From Clostridium sp. CX1 (GTDB lineage Bacteria; Bacillota; Clostridia; Clostridiales; Clostridiaceae): a stretch of 64,000 bases of DNA. The notes beneath the pieces were generated by a model. It had not been told where the DNA came from, made no database searches, and was given only the letters and a program-made list of their open reading frames with translations. The stretch is taken from NCBI RefSeq assembly GCF_025398335.1, contig NZ_JAODOO010000017.1:28224-92223 (forward strand), read 5' to 3'. Below, one piece after another: positions 34,974-42,647 of the stretch. The position numbers and the translations under genes were made by a program. Every line of letters starts with the position of its first letter. Within the stretch, counting starts at the first letter, position 1.

Positions 34974-35942
34974 TTATGTTAATATTTTCCCAGAATCCCT
35001 CATTTCCACAAGGCTGTGAGGGTATGGTTCAAAAAAACTTTGATTAATAAAACTAAAAACTTCAAATCTTATTAAATATCCTTTTATTAAGTATAAAGGA
35101 ACTGAAAAAGGTATATTTCCACTTCTATATTTTTCTAAAGTATCTAATATAAATACGGTTTCTCTTTCTGAGATTTTATCCTGGAATACTTTTATAATGC
35201 TTAGCATTAAGCTAATATTTGATGTATATCTGGGCACCCTTGCCAAGACTAGTCCCAAATAATACTCATATTCCTTAATAATTCTTTCTGTGCTTTCCTC
35301 ACTTTCTTTCTTTATTATATCGGACAGCTTTCTAAATCCCTTTTTATTGTAGTACATGAATAGCAGCTCATTATATTTATGAAACTTCTTTAACTCTACA
35401 ATGGAATTTGTCTTTTTTAGTTCTCTAAATCTAGCCATTGTATACAATTTTGTTAAAAAGTGTTCTCTAATTTTATAATCTTTCAACCTCCCTTCATCTT
35501 CAACAGCTAGATTAGGATATCTTTTTGTTACCTCTCCCCCAAAAAAACCCTTTCCCTTTCTAACTGCTGCTCCCTTATCTATACTGCTATATATTTTTAC
35601 GTCTTTAATTCCACAAGAAGGAGACCTAGTTTTTAATAGAAACCCATCTACTTCTTCCAGGTTATTTAGAAATGTGTTAGAAAAATCATTCATCATTACT
35701 GATAAGTCCCTTCCTGTTTTAGTTTCAATAATTTTAAAATCTCCATCAATATTTACTACTCTTATGGAGTTCCTGGGTATTTCTAATCCTATTTCTATTT
35801 CCGGACATACTGGTACGAATCTAACATAGTCATTTAACTTATTTACAAACTCATCATTTTCAATTTGTCCGTTATATCTACATGCCTGAAACCCTAGACA
35901 TTTGCTTACTACTACAATGGGTTTGACCTCCAATAATTTCAT
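34974..35942 (-). CDS. DUF523-DUF1722 fusion protein
   Basis: A two-domain protein of 322 residues. The N-terminal DUF523 domain carries SKCLGFQACRYNG near residue 13 and KTRSPSCGIKDV near 104, with cysteines that could bind a metal or cluster. The C-terminal DUF1722 (YbgA-like) domain spans about residues 200-310, with the typical FHKYNELLFMYY. The fusion is widespread; DUF523 homologues have been linked to thiouracil breakdown, but this protein's role is unknown. The ribosome binding site AAGGAG abuts the ATG, so a TTG at 35933 nine bases downstream may be the true start. Confidence 0.8.
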   Translation of the reverse strand: MKLLEVKPIVVVSKCLGFQACRYNGQIENDEFVNKLNDYVRFVPVCPEIEIGLEIPRNSIRVVNIDGDFKIIETKTGRDLSVMMNDFSNTFLNNLEEVDGFLLKTRSPSCGIKDVKIYSSIDKGAAVRKGKGFFGGEVTKRYPNLAVEDEGRLKDYKIREHFLTKLYTMARFRELKKTNSIVELKKFHKYNELLFMYYNKKGFRKLSDIIKKESEESTERIIKEYEYYLGLVLARVPRYTSNISLMLSIIKVFQDKISERETVFILDTLEKYRSGNIPFSVPLYLIKGYLIRFEVFSFINQSFFEPYPHSLVEMRDSGKILT

Positions 35943-36046
35943 CTCCTTACTTTTCTAATATAAAACTGATGAATGTTACTCCTGTCTAATTATTTTCTGT
36001 AAAACTCTAAAAAATATGTTTATGAATTAATTCCAATAAAATACTT

Positions 36047-36075
36047 TTGACAATTAATAATTTCTATTATATGAT
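36047..36075 (+). promoter_or_regulatory. perR promoter
   Basis: TTGACA, a 17-base spacer, then TATGAT: a near-perfect sigma-A promoter about 30 bases before the perR ATG. Confidence 0.85.
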
Positions 36076-36089
36076 ATAATTAATTATAT
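36074..36089 (+). promoter_or_regulatory. Palindromic operator, probable PerR box
   Basis: The 16-base perfect palindrome ATATAATTAATTATAT overlaps the end of the -10 element and the transcription start. Its composition resembles the PerR/Fur AT-rich inverted-repeat box, so autoregulation is likely. Confidence 0.6.
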
Positions 36090-36105
36090 AGTAAGGATGG
36101 TGTAT

Positions 36106-36531
36106 ATGGATAACCTAGCTAATATCTTTAGAGAAAAAAAGTTAAAACTTACTCCTCAACGTATCGCTGTGTACAAATATTTACAATCTACAAATGAACA
36201 TCCATCTGCTGAAACAATATATAAAGCTCTACAACCAGAGTATCCTACAATGAGCTTAGCTACTGTTTATAAAGCTCTTAAAACCTTAGTTGAAGTAAAC
36301 CTGGTTCAAGAGTTAAATGTAGGTGAAGGTAACTTTAGATATGATGGAAATGTATGTCCTCATTCTCACATACAATGTCTAAATTGCGGAAAAGTAAATG
36401 ATGTAGAAGGTATTTGCTTTACTGACTTAAATGATAAAGTTCAAGATCTTACAGACTATGATATAATAGCTAATCAAATATATTTTTATGGTATTTGTAG
36501 TTCTTGCAAACAAGATGCTAAAGAAAACTAA
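36106..36531 (+). CDS. perR: Peroxide-responsive repressor PerR (Fur family)
   Basis: A Fur-family metalloregulator of 141 residues. Winged-helix motifs LTPQRIAVYKYL and SLATVYKALKTL come first. The regulatory site matches Bacillus PerR with a constant offset of five: H32, D80, H86, H88 and D99 against H37, D85, H91, H93 and D104. Structural zinc cysteines are C91/C94 and a C-terminal CSSC. Iron-loaded PerR is inactivated by peroxide, derepressing oxidative-stress genes; the manganese catalase here could be a target. The ATG at 36106 is preferred over 36097, which lies inside the ribosome binding site. Confidence 0.92.
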   Translation: MDNLANIFREKKLKLTPQRIAVYKYLQSTNEHPSAETIYKALQPEYPTMSLATVYKALKTLVEVNLVQELNVGEGNFRYDGNVCPHSHIQCLNCGKVNDVEGICFTDLNDKVQDLTDYDIIANQIYFYGICSSCKQDAKEN

Positions 36532-36546
36532 AAATATGTTTATATA

Positions 36547-36583
36547 GATAAAGAGCAGTTTAGTGTATAAACTGCTCTTTATC
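36547..36583. terminator. Shared terminator of perR and the convergent lipoprotein gene
   Basis: A 16-pair perfect inverted repeat (arm GATAAAGAGCAGTTTA) with a short loop. It overlaps the stop codon of the minus-strand gene at 36579 and serves both directions. Confidence 0.8.
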
Positions 36584-37811
36584 TATAAGCTTCATCTACT
36601 GCTTCTTCCCATTCCTTTTTGCTTTGTTTTCCTGATAATATTTCATCGACCTTAGAAGATATGCTGCCCTTTAACTTTTCTGGTATATTATATACAAATG
36701 CAACACCATCCTCAGTACTCTCCTGTAAGTGCTGTATGATACTACCTTTTACGCCTCCACCCTTAGAATTGTTAACCTTCTTATTTCCAGTTATAAACCC
36801 CTTTTCCACCAGTTTCTTTTGAGTATCATCACTTAGAGCAAACTTTATAAAATTAGTCACTTCTTCTCCATTCTTATGGTTTAGAGGAACAGCCATAATT
36901 GATTCTGTTACAACTGGTATATTGAAATTTATTGAGGAATCCCCCATATTCTCTCCTATTACCTTTATATTTTCATCCTTAAAGCTTTTAGCATAGTGGG
37001 ATGTAGCTACTATTAATGGCATATCTCCTTTCACAAATTTATCTACAGTACTATCATTTCCAATTTCAAAAGTATTCTTATTTATACCTCCAGCTTTACT
37101 TAAATCTGCTAATGTATCAAATGCTTGCTGCATCTCGTTTAAGGATTTATAGGCAGATGCTCCACTATCATATATACTCTCTAACTTTCTCATACTCACC
37201 TTATTATTTACTATTATAGAAAAGAGCCCATTATTTATATCTAAGTCTTCTGGTATTATAACTGGAATTCTTTTTCCTGATTCACCTAACTTTTTTAACA
37301 TACTTCCAAAATCAGTTATATTTGATGGCGGCTTAATATTTAACTTATCAAGTGCCTTTTGGTTATATAGAATTTCAATTGTATAAGGTATTAATGGTAC
37401 TCCATAGTATTTATCATTGAATCTTCCATATGCCTTTACAACAGTATAATATCTTTCACTTATTTTATTTTCATCATAATAGCTATCCATATCACTTAAA
37501 AGACCCTTTTTACTTAGCTTCATCATATTATTTCTAGAAGTGAAAACAATATCTGATTCTCCGCCTTTACTTATATCTTCTTCTATCTTTCCGCCAATAG
37601 GGTTGTTAACATTTACTTTCACCTTTCCATTATCCTTTTTATATTCTTCAGTAATGAATTTAAGGATATCTAAGGATCCTTTATCTTTAGTATCAATATA
37701 TATGTTCAATTGTTTTTCTTTGGCTGTCTCTTTTCCCTTACCACATCCACTAATATTGATTAATAATAATATTAGTAAAAGCATTGCTAATCCTCTTCTT
37801 CTAACAATCAT
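36579..37811 (-). CDS. Orphan extracellular solute-binding lipoprotein (family 1)
   Basis: A lipoprotein of 410 residues with a signal peptide ending NISGC (lipid-anchored cysteine near 23) and the fold of family 1 sugar/polyol-type binding proteins: NIYIDTKDKGSLDILKFITEEYKKDNG, SDIVFTSRNNMMKLSKKGLLSDMD, then YGVPLIPYTIEILYNQKALDKL. No permease or ATPase lies next to it, so it may work with a transporter elsewhere or serve as a sensor subunit. AAAGGAGGAAAA precedes the ATG. The ligand is unknown. Confidence 0.85.
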   Translation of the reverse strand: MIVRRRGLAMLLLILLLINISGCGKGKETAKEKQLNIYIDTKDKGSLDILKFITEEYKKDNGKVKVNVNNPIGGKIEEDISKGGESDIVFTSRNNMMKLSKKGLLSDMDSYYDENKISERYYTVVKAYGRFNDKYYGVPLIPYTIEILYNQKALDKLNIKPPSNITDFGSMLKKLGESGKRIPVIIPEDLDINNGLFSIIVNNKVSMRKLESIYDSGASAYKSLNEMQQAFDTLADLSKAGGINKNTFEIGNDSTVDKFVKGDMPLIVATSHYAKSFKDENIKVIGENMGDSSINFNIPVVTESIMAVPLNHKNGEEVTNFIKFALSDDTQKKLVEKGFITGNKKVNNSKGGGVKGSIIQHLQESTEDGVAFVYNIPEKLKGSISSKVDEILSGKQSKKEWEEAVDEAYR

Positions 37812-37943
37812 ATTTTCCTCCTTTCGCTTCTAGTAACTGTCAATTAAATTACTTATTTTTATCTTGATAAGTATTGTAAATTTATTTTGTGCATAATAAT
37901 TAAATATATAATAATTTCATATAATTAACTGGAGGTGAAATAT

Positions 37944-38882
37944 ATGAAATTTAGGGTAATTTTTCTAAAGAAAAAATATATCTATTTTTTACTATTAACA
38001 CTGATTATTTTGATACTGCTATTAATCTTGTTAGTTTCTAAAAACTATTCACCAACTTTCAATAAAATCTTAAACGACACAGCAATAAAAGCAGATCTTA
38101 ACGGTGATGGAAAAGAGGACATACTATCTGTAAAAAAAATTGGTGAAAAGTATGACCTTGAGGTAAAAACTAAAGATAAAAGTTTTTCTATTAAAACAGA
38201 CAAAAACTCTCCCCCAATCGGTCACTATTCTACCTATTGGCCAATGAGAGTTACCCTCATGGATGTTTCTAGAGATAAGATTCCTGAAATTTTTATTCAG
38301 TCGTCTAATAAGGATACTCCCATTCAACATATTTTTATTTGGAATGACGGTAAATTTGAAAACTTATTTTCAAACACAAATAACATACTGGGCTTTATAG
38401 ACTGTAAAAATAACAAAACGCCTAAAGTTATCTCTGGAAAACTCCAAAATGACGATATAACACTATCAAACTATATATTTCTTAATTATAAATTTAAGAA
38501 TTATAACTATGAAACTAATAACGTATTTATGGGTAAAGATACTATTTGTTCCTTTGTCAAATTTGTACAAGGTCTTCCCCATAATGAATCCTACAGGCCT
38601 AAAGATATATTTGTGCCAACACTAGATAAGTCAAGTTTGTCTGTAATTGATAAGTTAGCTGGTGATAACAATAGTTACGTATTTCAAGATGGCATTTTTA
38701 CAGAAAATAAGTGCAATCAAGATGGCGAAGTATCTGAAGTTCTCTGGACTCTAAGTTTTAAGGGTGTCTCTAACCTAAATAGTAACACAGTAAAAAATTA
38801 CACGATAAATCTCCTGCTAACTAAGGATGAAAATAGCAAAGATAATTTCTACTTTAAAATTACTTCCATGTACTTTAAATAA
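37944..38882 (+). CDS. Membrane-anchored protein with an FG-GAP/VCBS-like segment, function unknown
   Basis: I do not recognise the family. The 312-residue product has a single strongly hydrophobic segment at about residues 12-34 (LLLTLIILILLLILLV) after basic residues, so it is probably a membrane anchor with the rest outside. Next to it is DLNGDGKEDILSVKK, an FG-GAP/VCBS-type calcium-binding repeat; a second weaker DVSRDKIPEIFIQSS follows at the spacing expected of such repeats. Start: GGAGGTG at 37931 fits the ATG at 37944, not the GTG at 37935 within it. It diverges from the orphan binding protein. Confidence 0.7.
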   Translation: MKFRVIFLKKKYIYFLLLTLIILILLLILLVSKNYSPTFNKILNDTAIKADLNGDGKEDILSVKKIGEKYDLEVKTKDKSFSIKTDKNSPPIGHYSTYWPMRVTLMDVSRDKIPEIFIQSSNKDTPIQHIFIWNDGKFENLFSNTNNILGFIDCKNNKTPKVISGKLQNDDITLSNYIFLNYKFKNYNYETNNVFMGKDTICSFVKFVQGLPHNESYRPKDIFVPTLDKSSLSVIDKLAGDNNSYVFQDGIFTENKCNQDGEVSEVLWTLSFKGVSNLNSNTVKNYTINLLLTKDENSKDNFYFKITSMYFK

Positions 38883-38897
38883 TATAGAAAATAAAAA

Positions 38898-38916
38898 GGG
38901 ACCGTTTTACGGTCCC
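38898..38916 (-). terminator. Terminator of the WYL regulator gene
   Basis: Seven-pair stem GGGACCG/CGGTCCC followed on the minus strand by TTTTTATTTT. A second hairpin (ACATCAAATGA/TCATTTGATGT, 38937-38967) lies just upstream on that strand but lacks a T run. Confidence 0.75.
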
Positions 38917-39044
38917 AAGGGGGATGGGGGGTTATTACATCAAATGAAGATTTTTATCATTTGATGTTTATGGAGATTTTATCTCCAATTACATTTATTA
39001 TATTGTCCCGTTCCTTAAAAATTATTCACCTTCATACAAAAATT

Positions 39045-39998
39045 TTAATATTTTTTGCACATTTCTTCTAATTCTTCTCTTATTTCCTCTCTAAGATACT
39101 GAGGTTCTATAATTTCTGCATTTTTCCCAAAACCCATTATCCACTTTTTTAACTCATCAGTTTCATCTACATATAAATTAAATAGTATATCGTCCTCTTC
39201 TAAGGACTGTAGTTCTTCACTAACGTGCCAGCTTCCATTCTTTATAAATTCTGCAGCTTCCCTGTGAAATTTTACAGTTACCTTTATCTTTTCTCCCTTA
39301 AATAATTTTTCGTTATCTTTCAAATAGTCTTTTAATGAAAAATTGTAAGGTCTCATATATATTTCATTTGTTATTTCTATGCTCTTAATCCTTGACAGTC
39401 TAAAAGTTTCTACAGAATCTTTTTTATGGCAATATCCAATTACATGCCATCCTCCCTCTCTAAATATTAAATTATAACAATCTAACTTTTCAATGGTTAA
39501 ATTATTTTTGCTCATGGACAAATACTGAAGGCTTAAAGTACGTCCTCTACTCATTGCGTAATTAATCTTTGAAATTTTATCCTCAAGGCCCTGTAAACTT
39601 CCGATTTCGCTTATCTTAAAATCTCCACTATTATTTAAATGCTGTAAATTACTATCTTTATTTATACACAAATTCTTTATCTTGGCTACAGCACTTTTTA
39701 ACTGCTTTTCTCCTGTAAACCCATTTTCCTCTGTAAGTATTTCCGAAGCCATTAATAGACTTTGCAGTTCATCTTCACTAAGTTTTGACGGTTTCATATA
39801 AAATTCTTCATCTATGAAGAAGCCACCGTATCTTCCCTTTCTAGTATGAACAGGTATATTAGCCTTATTTAAGCTGCTTATATATCTATATATAGTCTTT
39901 TTATCTACTTCCAGAGTATCTGCTAATTCTGATGCAGTTGTAAGACCCTTATATTGAAGTGTAATTATCATTTCCATCAAATGAGATATCTTAGACAT
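39045..39998 (-). CDS. YafY-type transcriptional regulator (HTH plus WYL domain)
   Basis: A 317-residue DNA-binding regulator. An N-terminal winged helix (ASELADTLEVDKKTIYRYISSLNKANIPVHTR, shown here split by position 23-55) is followed by GRYGGFFIDEEFYM and a WYL domain around residues 135-215, whose GGWHVIGYC stretch is typical, and a C-terminal WCX extension. WYL domains often sense nucleic acids or nucleotides. It stands alone, upstream of and divergent from the tandem small-peptide genes, which it might control; that is only positional inference. Confidence 0.88.
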   Translation of the reverse strand: MSKISHLMEMIITLQYKGLTTASELADTLEVDKKTIYRYISSLNKANIPVHTRKGRYGGFFIDEEFYMKPSKLSEDELQSLLMASEILTEENGFTGEKQLKSAVAKIKNLCINKDSNLQHLNNSGDFKISEIGSLQGLEDKISKINYAMSRGRTLSLQYLSMSKNNLTIEKLDCYNLIFREGGWHVIGYCHKKDSVETFRLSRIKSIEITNEIYMRPYNFSLKDYLKDNEKLFKGEKIKVTVKFHREAAEFIKNGSWHVSEELQSLEEDDILFNLYVDETDELKKWIMGFGKNAEIIEPQYLREEIREELEEMCKKY

Positions 39999-40196
39999 AA
40001 TGCTTTACCCCCAGCGTAATTATTATACTAATCTATATTTATATCGTTTTATTTGTCGTTTTTTTTAGTATATTATTGTATAAATTTTAAGACACTTTTT
40101 ACTAGTTATTCAAAGTATAACCTGACGATATTTTTGATTCCAGCAATTGAAGAAAATATGATAAAAATTTTCAAGTGCAAATTCCATAATTATATG
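39999..40196. other. Intergenic region between WYL regulator and tandem peptide genes
   Basis: About 200 AT-rich bases upstream of both the regulator and the first peptide unit. No ORF or hairpin that I can support; likely holds the regulator promoter. Confidence 0.4.
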
Positions 40197-40224
40197 TGTC
40201 AAATTTCCTAAAACTGAATATTAT
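40197..40224 (+). promoter_or_regulatory. Probable promoter of small-peptide unit 1
   Basis: TGTCAA, 16 bases, TATTAT. The same pattern with the same spacing recurs upstream of unit 2, where flanking bases (TGTGTCAA and GATGAATA-type) are also alike, which supports it as a functional element. Confidence 0.5.
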
Positions 40225-40287
40225 GTACTATGAGCAAAGGACAAGCGATTACCTGTACCTTAAGCTAAAAAATTAATTAAAACTTAA

Positions 40288-40342
40288 GATGTAAAGTAAA
40301 AAGAGTTAAATAAAACCAATGCCCAGAAAGGGGGGTTAGAGC
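40288..40342 (+). promoter_or_regulatory. Conserved leader of small-peptide unit 1
   Basis: A 55-base leader starting GATGTAAAGTAAA and ending with AATGCCCAGAAAGGGGGGTTAGAGC before the ATG (read in two parts: AATGCCCAGAAAGG then GGGGTTAGAGC). It is almost identical upstream of units 2 and 3. CCC could pair with GGG across AGAAA, partly masking the strong ribosome binding site. Confidence 0.75.
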
Positions 40343-40483
40343 ATGCATGATCATCAATTACTAGCATTAGCTGCTTTAATAGCATTATTGCTATTAATAT
40401 TCTGTAGAAGAAAAGGAGCTTATCTTGCTCTATTAATTGTTCTTGCTATCTTGATCGTAGCTGGTACAACCGGAAGAAGATAA
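40343..40483 (+). CDS. Small cationic double-hydrophobic peptide, unit 1 (46 residues)
   Basis: Not a family I recognise. The peptide begins MHDHQLLALAALIALLLL, a hydrophobic helix, then a basic turn CRRKGAY, a second hydrophobic helix LALLIVLAILIVAGTT, and ends GRR. This is the shape of a short membrane hairpin. GGGGGG lies eight bases before the ATG. Two paralogues follow in tandem. Candidates are a type I toxin, a leaderless bacteriocin-like peptide, or a small membrane-stress or spore protein; the sequence alone does not decide. Confidence 0.75.
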   Translation: MHDHQLLALAALIALLLLIFCRRKGAYLALLIVLAILIVAGTTGRR

Positions 40484-40655
40484 CTAATCAATAATAAAGA
40501 ATTAATGTACCAATATACTTTATACCAGTTTTAAAACATTTTTTGTGTCAAGTATTACTAAACTTCATAATATATACTGTGAAGTAACTAAAGTACAGGT
40601 ATTTTATATACAAAAGATACAATAAATGTTTTAACACAAAATTTCATAGAATCTG

Positions 40656-40683
40656 TGTCAACTTTCTTAATGATGAATACTAT
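40656..40683 (+). promoter_or_regulatory. Probable promoter of small-peptide unit 2
   Basis: TGTCAA, 16 bases, TACTAT, matching the unit 1 promoter in both hexamers and spacing. A further TGTGTCAAG copy near 40541 has no downstream gene of its own. Confidence 0.5.
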
Positions 40684-40749
40684 GTAGTATAAGGCAAACA
40701 AAAGACAAGCAGGTACCTAAGCCTAAGATAAAAGATTAATCAAACCTAT

Positions 40750-40803
40750 GATGTAAAGTAAAGAGACTCAAATAAAACCAATGCCCAGAAAGGGGGGTAA
40801 AGT
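40750..40803 (+). promoter_or_regulatory. Conserved leader of small-peptide unit 2
   Basis: A 54-base near-copy of the unit 1 leader, starting GATGTAAAGTAAAGAGACT and including CCAATGCCCAGAAAGG with the poly-G ribosome binding site. Confidence 0.75.
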
Positions 40804-40962
40804 ATGCGTGATCAACAATTACTAGCATTAGCTGCTTTAATAGCATTACTTCTATTATTATTCGGTAGAAGAAGAGGAGCTTATCTTGCTCTATTAATCG
40901 TTCTTGCTATTTTAATTATTGCAGGTACAACTGGAGAAGGAAGAAGAAGAAGAAGATGTTAG
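40804..40962 (+). CDS. Small cationic double-hydrophobic peptide, unit 2 (52 residues)
   Basis: A close paralogue of unit 1: MRDQQLLALAALIALLLL, the basic turn GRRRGAY, LALLIVLAILIIAGTTG, and an extended tail EGRRRRRC with five arginines and a terminal cysteine. Most of the helices are identical to unit 1 at residue level, with silent changes in the DNA, which implies selection on the peptide. A strong GGGGGG ribosome binding site precedes the ATG. Function unknown. Confidence 0.75.
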   Translation: MRDQQLLALAALIALLLLLFGRRRGAYLALLIVLAILIIAGTTGEGRRRRRC

Positions 40963-41023
40963 GCTAAAAATATAAAATTAGTGTATGGATATAAACAAAG
41001 GTTCTAGAGTAATAAAAACAGAA

Positions 41024-41078
41024 GATATAAAGTAAAGAGACTTAAATAAAGCCAATGCCCAGAAAGGGGGGTTAGGAT
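41024..41078 (+). promoter_or_regulatory. Conserved leader of small-peptide unit 3
   Basis: Third near-copy of the leader (GATATAAAGTAAAGAGACTT, then GCCAATGCCCAGAAAGG). The more distal part and promoter seen in units 1 and 2 are missing, so unit 3 is probably read from the unit 2 transcript. Confidence 0.7.
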
Positions 41079-41228
41079 ATGCGTAGAAATCAATTATTAG
41101 CATTAGTTGCTATAATAGGCATAATACTATTAGCTTTCAGAAGAACTAGAGCTGCTCGTCTATCTATCTTAATAGTTCTTGCTGTTTTAATAGTAATAGG
41201 TGCTGCAGGAAGATTTGGATGGAGATAG
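41079..41228 (+). CDS. Small cationic double-hydrophobic peptide, unit 3 (49 residues)
   Basis: The most divergent paralogue: MRRNQLLALVAIIGIILLAF, basic turn RRTRAARL, second helix SILIVLAVLIVIGAAG, tail RFGWR. Architecture, length and leader are kept while much of the sequence differs from units 1 and 2, so it is an older duplicate. A 9-pair hairpin follows at 41243, then the 142-residue gene. Function unknown. Confidence 0.72.
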   Translation: MRRNQLLALVAIIGIILLAFRRTRAARLSILIVLAVLIVIGAAGRFGWR

Positions 41229-41242
41229 TATAATTACTTGAT

Positions 41243-41265
41243 AGGAGAGCTTAGATAGCTCTCCT
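41243..41265 (+). terminator. Hairpin after the third small-peptide gene
   Basis: Nine-pair stem AGGAGAGCT/AGCTCTCCT with a five-base loop but only a weak following TAATAT, so termination is probably partial. Confidence 0.5.
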
Positions 41266-41285
41266 TAATATAAAGGAGTGATAAA

Positions 41286-41714
41286 ATGGGAAAACATCGC
41301 AGCAAAAGCTTTGTTGACAACCTAAATCTTGGTGAACTATTAAAAAGCATAGATATAAATCAAATTATATCATTAGTTTCTACATTGGTAGGAGCAAATA
41401 ACATGAATGTAAATCAACTAAGTTCTATGCTCCGTAATTATGATTTAAATGACATAGCTAATGAAAATGGTGGAAATAAATTTGATGAAAATAAACTCAA
41501 ATCCCAACTTTCAGCTTTAGCAGATAAGCTTGATGAAGTAGATGGCGGAAAAAATGGAAACATCCAAGACGAATTACTAAAAGCTGTTAAAAACCTACAG
41601 TTATCTTCTGATGATAACGATGCAATATATGACTTCTTAAAATCTAACCTAGATAGTGCTAGAAATAATTCTGATGAAAAAGACCACAAAAGAGATAAGA
41701 AAAGTAAAAAATAA
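41286..41714 (+). CDS. Hydrophilic 142-residue protein next to the tandem peptides, function unknown
   Basis: No family recognised. The N-terminus is basic (MGKHRSKS), followed by an amphipathic stretch NLGELLKSIDINQIISLVSTLVG, a leucine-bearing helical middle, and a very basic C-terminal tail KDHKRDKKSKK. No signal peptide, membrane segment or cysteine. AAAGGAGTG precedes the ATG, and a terminator follows at 41745. It is downstream of the three small membrane-peptide genes, with 57 bases and a weak hairpin between, so it may be cotranscribed and act with them. Confidence 0.65.
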   Translation: MGKHRSKSFVDNLNLGELLKSIDINQIISLVSTLVGANNMNVNQLSSMLRNYDLNDIANENGGNKFDENKLKSQLSALADKLDEVDGGKNGNIQDELLKAVKNLQLSSDDNDAIYDFLKSNLDSARNNSDEKDHKRDKKSKK

Positions 41715-41744
41715 GTAGTGCACTATAGTTTTTATCCATAAATT

Positions 41745-41777
41745 AAAGACATGTCATAATAATATTGACATGTCTTT
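41745..41777 (+). terminator. Terminator of the tandem peptide region
   Basis: Twelve-pair stem AAAGACATGTCA/TGACATGTCTTT followed by a T-rich stretch on the plus strand; it also lies between convergent genes and could serve the minus-strand CPBP gene. Confidence 0.75.
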
Positions 41778-41794
41778 ACTCTTTTTAACTCTGT

Positions 41795-42595
41795 TTATAA
41801 ATTCATTGTTCCTAACTTTTCTAGTAACAGCATCGTGGTAGTTATAGCATTAAACACGAAATGGTTAAACACAGAGTACCAATATCCTTTTTTATGAATT
41901 AAATAACAGTTATATACTCCAATCCATATTAATAGTGGAAATGCCTTTAAGTTAAAATGAATAAATCCGAAAATTAGGCTGCTTAGTATTGCTGCAAAAT
42001 ATACTCCTATTCTTGGTCTAAATATCTTCTCAAAGAATAACCATCTAAAGACAAACTCTTCAAGAACTGGGGCAAATATTATGACAATAGGAACTATAAT
42101 TAAAAACTTTCCTAAAGGCATGTTTGCCATCCATGTAACTATTTCCTGCTGTTCTGCTTCAACCTTATAATTGGACAACATTATTGATTCAAAAATAGAT
42201 ATAAAAATTGTTATCAAGTATGAAATCGCTGTTAGTCTTATAGCTGAGAATAGTCTAAACTCCTTTAAACTAAACTTGAATCTTTCATAATCTTCTCTAA
42301 CTCTGCTGCTTATGCTCCTTCTACTATACTGAATATTATTTATGGACATATAATCATTTCTAAATACGTCCCACTCTCTATTGGAAGATTTCAAATACAT
42401 AATATTAAAAATTACAAGAATAAATGGAAGCAGGTTCTGAGTGAAAAATGAAAATATTATATATAAAAGACTTAACAGTACTGCTAATACCTTGCTCCTA
42501 TGTCTCTCTCTCCAAAATCTTATAAACAGAATAAGTGGAGGAATATAAACAAACAAAAATACAAGAGCATCCTTAACTAAACTAATTCCATTCAT
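41795..42595 (-). CDS. CPBP-family intramembrane metalloprotease
   Basis: A multi-spanning membrane protein of 266 residues in the CPBP (CAAX protease/Abi) family. The three catalytic motifs are present in order: LEEFVFRW (EExxxR), FGFIHFN, and NHFVFN near the C-terminus. Family members include prenyl-protein proteases and bacteriocin-immunity proteins. The start at 42595 follows AGGGAGAAA; an upstream in-frame start at 42625 would include that site. It is the last gene downstream of engB. Its closeness to the small cationic peptides (convergent) suggests immunity, but that is speculative. Confidence 0.85.
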   Translation of the reverse strand: MNGISLVKDALVFLFVYIPPLILFIRFWRERHRSKVLAVLLSLLYIIFSFFTQNLLPFILVIFNIMYLKSSNREWDVFRNDYMSINNIQYSRRSISSRVREDYERFKFSLKEFRLFSAIRLTAISYLITIFISIFESIMLSNYKVEAEQQEIVTWMANMPLGKFLIIVPIVIIFAPVLEEFVFRWLFFEKIFRPRIGVYFAAILSSLIFGFIHFNLKAFPLLIWIGVYNCYLIHKKGYWYSVFNHFVFNAITTTMLLLEKLGTMNL

Positions 42596-42647
42596 TTTAT
42601 TTTCTCCCTGCTTAAGTTGTAACACTTATTATAATATAGTCTTTATA

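Noticed and set aside
40315..40340. Tiny upstream ORF ATGCCCAGAAAGG... in the small-peptide leaders
   Set aside because: No ribosome binding site, and in unit 2 it runs out of register instead of stopping; its conservation is explained by duplication of the leader.
40197..40342. c-di-GMP or other known riboswitch in the repeated leaders
   Set aside because: None of the conserved riboswitch cores I know is present.
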